Shown here: one piece after another, positions 1-11,500 of the stretch
How positions within the stretch are numbered: position 1 is the stretch's first letter
How the letters are laid out: every line of letters begins with the position of its first letter
Assembly (NCBI GenBank): GCA_004369085.1
Contig: ML210212.1
Location: 76,437-140,436, forward strand
DNA: 64,000 nucleotides
Reading direction: 5' to 3'
DNA from: Coprinopsis marcescibilis
Taxonomy: Eukaryota; Basidiomycota; Agaricomycetes; Agaricales; Psathyrellaceae
The notes under the pieces: generated by a model
What the model saw: the letters and a program-made list of their open reading frames with translations, nothing else
The model's database searches: none
Told to the model about the DNA's origin: nothing
Made by a program: the position numbers and the translations under genes

Positions 1-813
1 ATCTCGTCTGAACCCAGTTCGTCGAATGCGTCAAAAACAATGAAAGAGGTTTCGAAACAATGAAGGGATTTAGAAAGCCAATCAAGAAGCTCGTCTTCCG
101 TTGGAGTGGTCTCCTCAACACGGTGAAGCTCGTAAGCTTCAACAAGAATAGGAAAGACCACATCTTCATAGCGCTCGAGAAGTTGCCTCAATAGCGCACC
201 AAGGGTTCCTCTTGAGTTGAAGCCCTCGGTATGTCGACAATAAACGAAAAGGACCGGCTTATCAGGAAAGGTTTTTTCAAGATGTTGGACCACAAATGCG
301 CTATGATGCTTCAGTGTTTACACCCTTTTGATTGTGTGACCGACTCACGAAAGAGTAGTCTTTCCGGCTCCAGCTGTTTCAAGTCAGTAACTAGGCTGTC
401 AGTACTCGATGTAAGATGACATACGGATCCCCCGACCCCAAAGGACGCTGTCAGACGTACTCCCCGATGCCCACGACGTAAACTTGGAGTCACAGAGGAA
501 CCACGACCCGATACCGCGAGTCTTGTTCGATAAAGCATCCTCTTTGTGCTTCCGAAAATTGATTGGCGATATCCAGCTGCCCATAGTTCGTACTGGGAAT
601 CGAAATCGCGAAATTAATATTTGCTCGGTAGAATGCCTGTACGCGTTGCCTACCGATGCTCAGATTGTCAGTGCTCCCAAAATTATTTGTAACGTTGATC
701 ATGTTTCCTCCAACACTGTTATGGGTCCCTCCGGTAATCGTGAAGCTTGTTTCAATGTTTTGAGGGCGATTTCGTCGATCTTGGGGCAGAAACATGTGCG
801 TAGGGCTTGACAT
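1..813 (-). CDS. NACHT-domain NLR-like NTPase, 5' part only (3' end beyond window)
   Basis: Signal-transducing NTPase of the fungal NLR type. I read four exons on the minus strand: 813-654, 592-425, 373-349 and 300-1, with 48-61 nt GT..AG introns whose removal keeps the frame. The first exon encodes a Gly/Asn-rich stretch (ITGGTHNSVGGN). The second encodes the WISPINF and LWGRG lead-in that precedes many fungal NACHT domains. The junction of exons 2 and 3 builds the Walker A loop GIPGAGKTTL. Exon 4 carries LGALLRQLLERY and the Walker B-like FIVFDAFDEL. The winged-helix and sensor repeats would lie left of position 1. The ATG at 813 is the first one that reads into this frame; an additional upstream exon cannot be excluded. 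No break is visible in the part present. NACHT identity is near certain from the motifs; the ligand and biological role are unknown. Confidence 0.85.
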
Positions 814-2200
814 TGCACCTCGGAAGATATTCGATACACGACGGGCAAGGGGACTGCAGGGGCGATGTGAAGGTTGCGGTTCAAGACGCTGTGAACGGTG
901 GCGTGCCTTGAGGTGAACACACCACCACTTTGATTAAATGGTCCCGCCGAGCCTTTTGTCTCGGAGGAATGTCCTCATGATCATCTTTACACTCGCCATT
1001 AGACGCCCGAAGATGTCATGTGGTCAGCGCCCCATTCCGATAACATCGTCGTCCCCTAGAATAATACCCAAACAGCGTAAATGTGTGATTCAATCATTCA
1101 AGGTCACTCCCCAGCTGGTAAAAGCAATACAAAGATCATGTATTGTATCCAAAAAGAATGATATGTTGGCCTGTCTTTGTGGTCGACCAAGGCATTTCAC
1201 TGTGTTACTGCCTTTCCTTGACTTGAAATCTCCAGTTGATTAAGGGCTCATGTTGAACGAATTTGAAAGAATTCTGTGCCATTGACGCGATGCCGTCTTC
1301 GAGGCCAAGCAGTTGGATATCGGTTGATGCTTGCATTCAAGTTGCCAACTCGGAGACCTGTGCCGGAGTTTAACTCTCCATCAAAACGATCGTAATCTCC
1401 AGACACTTCACATTACAGTATACACATTGGCCTTGTGGTCTATAATGTAACGGTCACAACGACAGAATTTGATCGTCATCGAAAAGATGTAGCACCCTGC
1501 AATCGACACGTGGATCACCGGTCGTACAGTGAGACAGCAGACTGGGCAAACGGAATGAACGCGCCAGCTCCAGGGACATAGAGGCGGAAACTATGGGCAG
1601 AAATGGAGGGTATTTCAATCACGGCGCGCGCTATGCATTTTTGAATTGCGTTCCTAGGATGCACACAAAAAAGAAAAAGAAAAAACAATTTCGCTCACCT
1701 GTACTGGCCTGCACCAATCCTCAACTCATTGCATTCCACCCAGCTTCCAGATAATTGGGCTGGAACAAGAGTTGGCGGGGTGCGGACGTTATGGTGGTGG
1801 TTGAAGGATACATATGCAAATGATGAGCTGGAATCATCTGGTGATGGGCCAACCGCCAGATCAGATCAGATCAGATTAGATTGTGGTTCTCCATCGCTCG
1901 CGTACTAACAGATTTCGATTACATTTTGCCTCTGACTAGGCACCTTGAGGCCCCAGCAGCCAGCCAGCCAATGCCCGTGTCTGGAGTCACCCTACGCAAT
2001 CCCTACGACAGCCGCAGCCCAAATTCGGAGGCAACCAAATTTACCATTACCAAGGGCAAGGTGTGATGGGCGCTTAGTGCTTGACTCACACGTTGATAGG
2101 CCCTTCATTCTTCCACACCTCAAGGGAATCAGTAATCTTGTGATTGAATGATATCCCGCCAATGCTCCGTAAATTTAACCTTATCAGTCAATTATCAGTG
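814..2200. other. Intergenic DNA with a degraded repeat-family copy
   Basis: I see no gene here. About 1290-1780 resembles stretches near 8820-9360, 8000-8240 and 10980-11200 (shared phrases such as gggctggaacaagagtt and ccagctccagggacat). About 1785-2050 resembles 11400-11500. These are diverged copies of one dispersed segment family described at 7530-9600. Confidence 0.5.
1858..1881. repeat. Short GATCA microsatellite
   Basis: Tandem copies of a five-base unit (gatca), four or so with slight decay at the right end. It lies in non-coding DNA. Confidence 0.8.
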
Positions 2201-2249
2201 GTCACAAGTTGAGACTCACCCTCGTACTCCCACTCCGCTGTAAAGGAGG

Positions 2250-2650
2250 CAGACCGCTATCAATGTTCCACGACCGTGTTGCGTGCGCTCCCCCAGTCTG
2301 CTTTCACCCGATCGATGTACGCTGTTTTGACTACAAACTGTTGGCAAAATGGTGTTTAGAAATACTTGCAACCTGTTCCTTGTTCTTCAATTTCCAATAA
2401 GCTACGAAGCCAGTCATAGTTATGAAGGAACGAGAAGGTGCGAAGGACGTGCATACTAGGCGCATTGGAGACATCAGCCAGCCTACCTACATAAAAATAG
2501 AGAGAAGCGCAGATGGTGTGCAGCTTGGGAAGACGGTGGAGCCAATACGGAGATGCCTGTGCAGTGTTGTACTTCTCGGGCGCCTACTGTCCGTATATCA
2601 AGATGCTTCCATTCATTCGACACCGTTCACTTCCCAACATCGTATTCTTC
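2250..2650 (+). promoter_or_regulatory. Conserved upstream block of TPR-CHAT gene 1
   Basis: Two stretches here match DNA upstream of other TPR-CHAT copies. 2280-2365 (gcgtgcgctc, cgatcgatg, tttgactac, aactgttgg) matches 14755-14840 before gene 2 and, inverted, 56650-56790 before gene 4. 2575-2640 (ccgtatatcaag, cattcattcgacacc) matches 24975-25010 before gene 3 and, inverted, 56335-56380. Shared sequence upstream of all paralogs means it was duplicated with the genes. Promoter function is inferred from position. Confidence 0.45.
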
Positions 2651-2719
2651 GTGCCCTGACTACAATTCCAGACTTCATCCGCACCCCTCTCAAACTACAG
2701 TCATGAACCAGTCAATGTG

Positions 2720-3620
2720 ACAGGGAATTGATCGAGCGAGCTTTCCTCGACAACCGTTGGTCTGTTTCTTACGATTCTTTTTGCTATAGACGGCCTTACA
2801 TCACACCTGTATGTGTCTAAATTTTTGTGTGCATACAAGAGGTATTGCGTTGTCAAATCGCAATCCGCGAGCATGACTGCATTTTTGGCCTAGATCAGCC
2901 AGTGTGACAGCGCCCTCATACTCTCACCATGACAGCCCTGCTTGTGTATTCTGGCTTCAAAATACATTCTAAAGGCATATGCCACCCTAAATATCCAATT
3001 ACTCACCGTCTCGGATATTATTTACAACTATATTGAAGGGCCAAAGGACTGAATAGCAACAAATTTGAGGAAATGGTGAGAGGAAACAAAACTTTCATTG
3101 TTCCTTGAGCATTGCACTTGTCATTGTGGGGCTTTTTCATTAGGGAATTTATCTATATGGTATATACACACTATCCATGTGTTTTAGGAACCAAAGGGAA
3201 TCCTCTCGAGCCTGAATGCTCACTGAAAGTACTGGTATCCACCATTTTGATGTTAGGTACAAACGGGACAAAGTGCTATTCACATCCAATTCCTTCATTT
3301 TTTGGCCATACTTTGGGTTATAATAGTAGTACTCTCTCTGTAGCATCTATTAGGACCTTTTTTCAACTTGTTTAAAGTGTTAGTGAGGGATCCTGTCTAC
3401 CCGCAAATTTCAAAAATACTCGAATTTTAGTATACTCAGATGGGGCATTGCATTTTCCATTTTTTTTGTTACCATTTGGTTCAAAGAAGTTATATATATC
3501 ATATACACAAGAAGCCTACCGGTAATATACAGAAATTTTGAAAGAAATTGGGTCAGAACTGAGGGAGGGGGATGCGATTTCGTGGAGCTGTCACGTTGTG
3601 TGATAGTGTCACAGTGACTG
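2720..3620. other. AT-rich non-coding stretch upstream of TPR-CHAT gene 1
   Basis: No supported gene. Base composition is clearly more AT-rich than the surrounding DNA, with runs such as ttcatttttt and tatatatcatatac. It separates the conserved upstream block from the coding region of gene 1, a spacing not seen in gene 2, so it may be inserted sequence. Confidence 0.4.
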
Positions 3621-3740
3621 ATAGATGACTGTACTCAATGAGCGCAGAATGGTGGGCTTCTCATTTTTCTCCCATTTTCTGTATGCTGACAGCGACTTCT
3701 CCAATGTAGCCAGCTGTCAGGGAATGATGAACTGCTGAAA

Positions 3741-6700
3741 ATGGAGGGGGAAATCGCAGTGCTGAAGAGGGCTGTTGATTGTTATTCTCCCATCCATGTT
3801 CACGTCTCTTTTTTCCCTAACCTGCTGAATGATCTGGGAACAGTGCTCAGAGGTCGCTTCGAACGAACAGGCGAACTGTCTGACATTGTCAAGGCAGTCG
3901 AATCACAGCGGAGGGCTGTAGATCTCACCCCCCCTGGTCACGCAGACCTCAGTCCCTTTCTCGAAGACCTCGCGCTCACGCTCGCAAGATGCTTCGAGCG
4001 AACGGGCAAGCTGACTGACCTTTCTGGGGCAATTACATCACAGCAGGGAGCTATTGAGCTCACTCCATCTGGTCACGCAGGCCTACCTGCACTCCTCAGC
4101 AACATGGGTAACCTGCTCCTGATGCGGTTCGATCGAACAGGCGAACTGTCCGACATAACAGCGGCCATTGCATCGTGTCGTAGAGCTATCGCTCTCGTTG
4201 GCCCTGGTCACGCAGACCTCGGTCGCATTCTCAACAACCTCGGGGCCATGTTGTCACAATGCTTCGAGCGAACAGGCAAGCTATCTGACATTTCCGAAGC
4301 AATCGCAGCGGGGAAGAGATCTATCGAGCTCACTTCCCTCGGCCACCCAGACCTGCCTGGACACTTCAGCAACCTCGGCAGCTCGTTCTTAAGGCGTTTC
4401 TACCAAACAGGCGAGCTTCATGATATATCGGAGGCAGTTTCATCACAGCAGAAAGCTGTCGAGCTGACTCCCCTTGGTCACCCAAACCTGCCTAAGCTAC
4501 TCAACAACCTCGGGGGTTCGTTTCGACATCGCTTCGAGTTGACGGGTGAGCTGTGTGACATTGCGGAGGCAATCGCACTACAGCAGAAAGCCCTCGAGCT
4601 GACTTCCCCTGGTCAGATAATCCTCCATGAGTGGAGCAACCTCGGCACCTCGTTCCTAAGGCGCTATGAACGAACAGGCGAGCTGGCTGATATTGCGGAG
4701 TCGATTGCAGCGTATCAAAGAGCTGTCGCGCTCACTCCCCCTGGTCACCCAAACCTTCCTGGACAGCTCGGCAGCCTGGGCGGCTCGTTCCACCATCGCT
4801 TCGAACGAACAAACCAGCTATCTGACATTGCGGAAGCAATCGCATCGCAGCAGAGAGCTGTCGAGCTCACTCCCCCTGGTCACCCAAACCTTCCTATAGT
4901 GCTCAGCAACCTCGGGAACTCGTTCTCAAGTCGCTTCGCTAATACGGGGTGGCTATCCGACATTACCGAGGCAATCACACTTCAGCAAAGAGCTGTCAAG
5001 CTCACTGCCCCTGGTCACTTAGAGCTCCCTAGGCGACTCAGCAACCTCGGCAACTCGTTCTACCATCGCTTTACACATACACGCGAGCTGTCCGACATTG
5101 GGGAGTCAGTTGAATCACACCAGAGAGCCGTCGATCTCAGTCCCCCTGGCCACCCAGAACTCCCTCAACGGGTCAACAACCTCGGGATCTCGTTCTTGAG
5201 CCGCTTCGAACAAACAGGCGACGTATCTGACATTACCGAGGCTCTCGCAGCAGGGCGGAGAGCTGTCGAGCTTGCTCCGCCTGGTCATGTAGACCTCCCT
5301 GGACGGCTCAGCAATCTCGCCACCTCGTTCCTATCGCGCTTTGAGAAGACCCTGAGTTTCGATGACCTGAAGGAGTCCATTGCACATTACAAGTCCGCGG
5401 CAACCGCCACCTCTGGCCCACCATCAATCAGGTTTAGCGCCGCCAAACATTGGGCTACACTGTCCCATCGTCATTTTACCACCTTTCCCGAAACACTCCT
5501 TGCATTTGCGACTGCTGTTAGGCTCATCTCCGTGATAGCTGGTCTTGAACAGACTGTGCAGAACCGACATTCACAACTCCAGAGCATCTCCAGTTTCACT
5601 CTCCAGGCTGCCGCAGCTGCATGTGCTCTTGGTCGACCGGATAAGGCCATCGAATGGCTCGAGCAGGGCCGGTGCCTCGTCTGGAACCAGCTCAACCATC
5701 TCCGCACTCCGTTGGATGACCTGCGTGTAACTCATCCAGACCTCGCCCATCGTGTATTGGAGATCTCGAAGGCACTGGAAAGCGCCGGTTCTCGTATGAG
5801 TCAATCAAGCACGGGTACCCAGGCACTGATGTCAGAGAAGGTTGGAGCAGAGGAAGAGGCACGATCTCATATCTATTTAGCAAAGGAATGGGACAACGTC
5901 ATCGACACTATTCGATCAACTGTCCCTGGCTTCGAGACCTTCCTCCTCCCTCCATCATGCACGACATTGCTTCAAAATCTCCCAAATTCAGGCTGGACCA
6001 TCGTCATAAATGTTCACAAGGACCGCAGTGATGCCCTTGCACTGAGAGCCGGACTCGACAAGCCCATTCATATCGAGCTACCCGGCTTCTCCTCCGAAAT
6101 GGCAGAGAAACTACGCGAGAATCTGAAAAAGCATCTCGTTGATTCCAAAGTCCGGATGCGAGAAGTCGAAGCGGACGAGGAAGATGGACGAGGCTGCAAA
6201 CCAGTTGGATTGAGCAAAGGGACTGTTCTTCGCGATATACTCGCGTATCTGTGGAAGGAGGTAGTGAAGCCAATATTTGATGCCCTCGAACTAGTGGTAA
6301 GTAACTATATCCAACATTACCTTCGCATAATCTTAAGCAGTGCCCGCAGCGTTCGCCACCAGAGCTACCAAGGATTTGGTGGTGCGCCACAGGGCCGCTG
6401 GCATTTCTTCCTCTCCACGCAGCCGGACTCTACGAGAAACTGAACTCCCACACCATCTTCGATTACGCTGTTTCGTCTTACACTCCAACCGCCACTTTCC
6501 TCACCAATCGTGTTATGAATGCTCGCAGAGCCCCCGAACTTGAAGATGCTTCTGGATTATTGCTGGTGAGCCAGCCGAGTACACCTGGTCTCTCTCGCAT
6601 CCCAGGCACCATGAAGGAAGTTCATGCTATCCAAACGCAGCTCGCTACCTGTGCAGTACGCCTTTGTATTCTCGAAGGCGAAGCTGCAACTATCGAAGCC

Positions 6701-7165
6701 GGGTTGAAGGAGATGGATAACTACAGCTGTGTCCATCTCGCATGCCACGCCATTCAAAACAAGGTCGAGCCCCTTCAAAGCGGCTTCTACTTTCATGACG
6801 GCCCCCTCAGCTTATCCACGATCATCAAGAAGGACTTGAAGCATGCTGACCTTGCGTTCCTATCCGCATGCCAGACGAGTGCTGGCGAGGAGAAGCTATC
6901 TGAGGAGGCTGTCCATCTGGCAGGTGGGATGCTTGCAGCGGGATATCGTGGAGTTGTGGCGACTATGTGGGCGATCCGGGACAAACAGGCCCCCCAAGTC
7001 GCTGGGGACTTCTATGAGTACCTCTTGGCTGAAGATGGAGCGGCGATGAATGGATCGAGAGCGGCATATGCCCTCCATCATGCCATGCAAAAGTTAAGGA
7101 CGCGATGCGACAATTCCGAGTCTTCGCTGCTCACTTGGGTTCCCTATGTTCACTTTGGTTTATGA
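3741..7165 (+). CDS. TPR-CHAT protease, copy 1 (apparently intact)
   Basis: Two exons, 3741-6296 and 6350-7165, joined across a 53-nt intron (gtaagt..gcag), give about 1123 residues. Without splicing the frame fails 94 nt into exon 2, so splicing is required. Roughly residues 30-545 are eleven TPR-like units of 45 residues (pattern SDIAEAI, QQRAVELTPPGH, DLP, LSNLGNSF, RFERTGEL). A helical linker follows, then a CHAT domain (caspase-HetF-associated-with-TPR, clan CD peptidase). The catalytic dyad is His985 in LACHA and Cys1026 in SACQT, followed by the conserved AGGMLAAGYRGVVATMW stretch. TPRs normally bind a partner that controls the protease. The start codon conserved in copies 2 and 3 is present at 3638 but runs into a stop, so ATG 3741 is the practical start. 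Substrate unknown. Confidence 0.88.
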
Positions 7166-7530
7166 TTTCGATTCCTTCTCCTAGTACCGTGTATTTCACC
7201 TCGCTGTCTGCACTCCTGCATGTATAACTGATTCTGATTGATTCCTTTATGTAATATGTGTCGTTCCATATGCTTACAATACCGCTGTACTCTCACTACA
7301 CTATGTTCCGTCGACGTTACCAGCCATGTGAATTTCATGCGTCATGGACTGAACTCTGAAACATACCTGAGAAAGAGAATTGACAATATACCATCAATGA
7401 GTACGGACATACACAGGTGGACAATGTTATATATCCAAAACGAGTGAGCAGCGAAGAGTCATATTTGTCGCACAGTGTCCTTAACTTCTGATATAATGCA
7501 GGGCATATGACTCTCAAACCATTAATCTTC
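7166..7530. other. 3' flank of TPR-CHAT gene 1
   Basis: Non-coding. It resembles DNA after genes 2 (18270-18400) and 3 (28607-28720), with shared pieces such as ccattatgctt/ccatatgctt and tactcttac/tactctcac, so it was duplicated with the gene. No clear poly(A) signal stands out. Confidence 0.4.
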
Positions 7531-9600
7531 GTTTAACCACCAGCCAAGAGGCACATGGAGCGTGCAGCGCTGGCGAGGAACTCGGCGGGGACCGACGTGA
7601 GGTGAACACCACCGATAAACGGCTTCTCTTCGCGCTTGTTGGACTCGACGACACAAGGGACAAAGCCGTGTCGGGGTTCACCGTTCACGAACGGCTGCGA
7701 CCTGAGGTTGAAGGTCGTAGTCGAGTCATGGCCTTGTAATCTGTCCATGGGGACGGTAGAGAGCTCCTAGCCACCCACGACGAAGTCATAGATATTATTT
7801 CAGCCTAGATCACAAAGCAATACGATCAGCAAGAAACATCCAATACACAGGCTAGCAACAGTAGAACGGGCCACGGCGCATGCTGGGTTACCGTATTGGG
7901 CTCCTGGCATGCACATAAGAGAGGAAAACCGGCCTCGCAAATGCCATTCCAACCTGCAAGCCCTGTGCCAGGAAATTCCGCATTATACACAGCAGATCGA
8001 GGCAGCTCTAGGGACATTGAGGCGTAGATGATGGGGGGGATCAGGCAGAAATGGAGGGTGCTACACTCATGGCGCGCGTTAGGAGTGTTTTAATTGCGTT
8101 CGTGGGATGCACACGAAAAAGAAAAAGAAAGTACAATATCGCTCGCCTTTACCAACCTACACCAATTCTCAACTCATTGCATGGCACCTAGCTTTCAGGT
8201 TATTGGGCTGGAACAAGAGTTAGCGGGGTAATAGGCAGCATGAGAGCCAGTCAGTACGCGGGCGAGGGGATTCAGGGGAAATACGGGGTTGCGGTTCAAG
8301 ATGCTGTGTCATGTCTCGATGTGAACCCACCGCCACTTTGATCAGAAGGTCTCAGTCGAGCCTTTTGTCTCAGAGAAATGTCCCCATGATCATCTCAACA
8401 CTCGCAATTAGACGCCCGAGGATGTCATGTGGTCGGAGCTGCATTCGTTCACGACAACATCGTCGTCCCAGAGGAAGATGAAATGCGTTATTAAAGAATT
8501 GGAACTATGCATCGAACTTCAACTTCAAAGAGCGGAAATGTGTGATTCAAGGCCACCAATCGGCATAGTGTGTTTACTGGTAAAGATAGTACAAAGACCA
8601 GGTATTGCATCCAACAAGAAATGGTATGTTGGCATGTCTTTGTCGTCGAGCAAGGAATTCAAATATTCCGGGCGACAGTGGGTTTCCTAGAGTTACAATC
8701 TCGAATGGAATACTACCTGTTTAATGCAGAAGGTATGGCAAACCAACCGGCTCTGCTGGCATTGGTGCGATACCTTCTTCAAAGTCGCCGATTAGTAGGA
8801 TATCGGGTGATGCTTCAGCCTGACAGCTAATGCTGAATCATACTCAAGACGCCGTCGTACAAATTCAATACGACCATAAATCTCCACCAACCGCTCCTAG
8901 GATGTGAGCGTAAATCGCCTTGGTACAGAAAGTAGCTGAGAGGAAAGGACAAGGAAGCAGGTCGACTGCAGAGTGTTGTACAAAGCGTATAAAATGTAAC
9001 AGTCTGAGCCAGTTCCCTCACTCAGCGTACTCAATGATGGGGTCCGCATGATCACGACGCGAGTTCGACTCTCCATCAACGCGATCATATTCCCCAGAGA
9101 CTTCACCGTTATACAAATAACACCAATAATATTACGGTCCAGGGCCCAGGTGGAACACGCTTCCTTAAAGTCCGCAACTTCGGCCCGACATGGAACAACT
9201 TGACAGGTCACAGACTGCCGACCACTGCTGGAAGCGACACGACCTTACAAATTGCGATGGTTCTAGTAGTAGCACAAAAAGGCATGCCATTTGAACGGTA
9301 CATAATGTAATAGCAACAACAAACAGTTGTAGCAACTGGCAATCGATACGTGGGGCACAGGGTGCACAGAGGCAGACAGCATACGGGGTAAACAAAACGA
9401 GAGGCAGATTCTACTCAGGTCATGGGTAGAACCCGATACCTGTCCTTCCACAGCCCATGATCGCACAACCACAACCACGAACAGGAGCAAGGATCCGAGC
9501 ACATTGGCGACGCTGATAATCAAAGTCGACAAGGTGGGACGACAGGTGGCTGGCCGGGGACTCCAGAAACGAGTTTCAATCAACAAGTCGCTGCTACCCT
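7530..9600 (-). pseudogene. Degraded copy of an unrecognised membrane-protein-like family (copy A)
   Basis: Minus-strand reading frames are short and broken. They include a hydrophobic run at about 9430-9520 (ISVANVLGSLLLFVVVVV) and a phrase at 7900-8010 (SLELPRSAVYNAEFPGTGL) that recurs almost unchanged at 10960-11035. Related DNA occurs near 1290-2050, 10400-11500, 21270-21830 and 29610-29900. The best preserved copy (29700-30100) has several hydrophobic segments in the style of the fungal multi-spanning DUF6534-type membrane proteins, but that link is a guess. No open gene can be assembled here. Confidence 0.35.
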
Positions 9601-9888
9601 CACGACTTCGAGAAGATCTGAAGAGCGTTTCGCTGCCTGTTGAGACGTTGGTGACCGCGGTGCCTACAATGAACGAGCCTCATCAGTATGCATCCTAAAA
9701 CGGAAGGAACAGTGGGGAATAGACCTGGACGTACCAGGCGTGATGAGAGGAGCCTTGAACATGTGAGAGAGTAGAGACATGTCCGAGTGCAGGGGGCTTG
9801 AACTCCCCTGGCCGACTTGGTGGTATCTTGTAAGGAGCTCAGCCAAGGTCGAAAGGTTGAGAGGGAGGGGAGTGGCAAAGGGAGAATC

Positions 9889-10765
9889 CTATAAATAGAA
9901 CGTAATCAGCCAATTAAGGTCGACTGAACAGAACGACAGAAGCGTACCTCGCACTCGTTGAAGATGTTGATGACCGAACGACCACCGTGGAGAAGCGAAG
10001 AAGTACTCGTCGATGGCGTGCTTGGGATCCCAATGGCAATGGCGGGCAAATACTTGACGACAGCGATGTGGTCGGCATGCTTGCCCTTGCCCTTGGGGGG
10101 TACCCTTCTCGCTGAGCTCTGGATCTTTGAGGGGGAGATGGTTAGCGGCAACCATGTCGTCGACGACTCTGCTCTTGACGATCTCCTTCCTCCTGAACTA
10201 GCGTTTGGCAGATAGGTTGTAGAGTTGCGCAGTGGCATGGTGATGCCGTCCGTTAACGATGAGAGCGCTACTGAGATCATGAACTCATTCTTGGTTGGGC
10301 TGCCGATAAAATGTAGGATGACATGGAGGGAGAGCTTGTAGACCGCAAGGTGGCCGTCGTAGAGAATGATGTCCTTTGCACGTATCATTCGTATTGGTCC
10401 CTGACGTCGTCGTTGCCAAGGTGGTGGTAGCAGGCGATGGAGAGGGGGTCCATACCGGCGCTGACGAGGAACTCGGGAGGACCGAATTGGGGTGATCGTC
10501 ACCGATAAACGACTCTTCGCGCTCGCTGGGCTCGACAACATTAGGAACAAAGGTGTTCTGGGGTGCACCGTTGTCGAAGGACTGCGACCTTATGCTCAAG
10601 GTTGTAGTCGAGGACCTTGGGGCGGGTTATGGCTTTGTAAATTGTCCATGGAAACGCCAGATATCTCCTAGCCACCCGTGACGAGGTCATACCGAAGGGG
10701 AACGAGAACCACGCTGACGCGGCCGCGAGACCAAACGAGGTGAACGCTGTCACCACGGTAGTCAC
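9889..10765 (-). pseudogene. Relic with coatomer-zeta-like segment
   Basis: On the minus strand about 10215-10385 encodes a stretch like the longin fold of coatomer subunit zeta, the COPI vesicle coat subunit: ILYDGHLAVYK, then IGSPTKNEFMISVALSS, then a PLRNS end. This matches the family pattern YDG..VYK....GS..NE.M....L with a following LLR. The expected rest (ENLDLVLLA.DE) is missing. The flanking frames belong to nothing I recognise, and frame changes occur on both sides. Length and breaks argue for a captured or decayed fragment rather than a working gene. Confidence 0.4.
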
Positions 10766-11500
10766 AGGTCGAGGTTATCGCGGCCTAGACGAGCAAAGGG
10801 CAATACAGTCAGCATGGAGCGAAGGAAAAACAGGCCACATAAACGGTAAAAACCCGATAGGCGGGCTGGAAAGGGTTGGAACAGACCACGGTGCGTGCTG
10901 GTGTCACCGGATTGCGCCCGAGGGGTGCAGATAAGAGAGGAAACCCGGCCTCGCACCATCGCTTCCAGCCCGCAAGTCCTGTGCCAGGAAATTCCGCGTT
11001 ATACATAGCAGAACGCGCCAACTCCAGGGACATTGAGGCGGAAACGATGGGGTGACCAGACAGAAACCCACCCATGGGGCGGTGGGATGCAGACGGAACA
11101 GAAAATGAAAAAAAAAATGACACTCACTTCTCTGGGCCTGCACCAATCCTCTCCAATTGCACCCAACTTCCAAGTAACTGGGCTGGAACGAGAGGCGGAG
11201 AGATAATGGGCAATAGACACTGTGTAATGGCGTGGATAGGACGTTACGCTTGGAGGACAATCATCTGAGAGGCAGCGACTGCAGATTTCATGGGCATCGC
11301 TGGTGCTGCCTCTCGTCTGGTGATCATATCTCTGCTGCCCTCAATCCCATAGTCCCAGAGTGTCTAGCAGTGATGACATCATCCTTGAGTTCGGATTCTT
11401 TGTCGCGGTGGTGGTTGAAGGATAAGCCAACCTGATGAGCTGGCATGGCCTAAGGTTGATGACAGTTGCACCCGAATTCGGAAGCCCCTATTTTTCCCTG
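10400..11500 (-). pseudogene. Degraded copy of the membrane-protein-like family (copy B)
   Basis: Same family as 7530-9600. Minus-strand phrases ELARSAMYNAEFPGTGLAGW (about 10960-11035) and VVTAFTSFGLAAASAW (about 10710-10760, hydrophobic) are separated by frame changes and stops. A pair of possible exon borders (gtgagt near 11125, cacag near 10985) suggests an ancestral spliced gene. No start-to-stop gene is supported. Function unknown. Confidence 0.35.
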
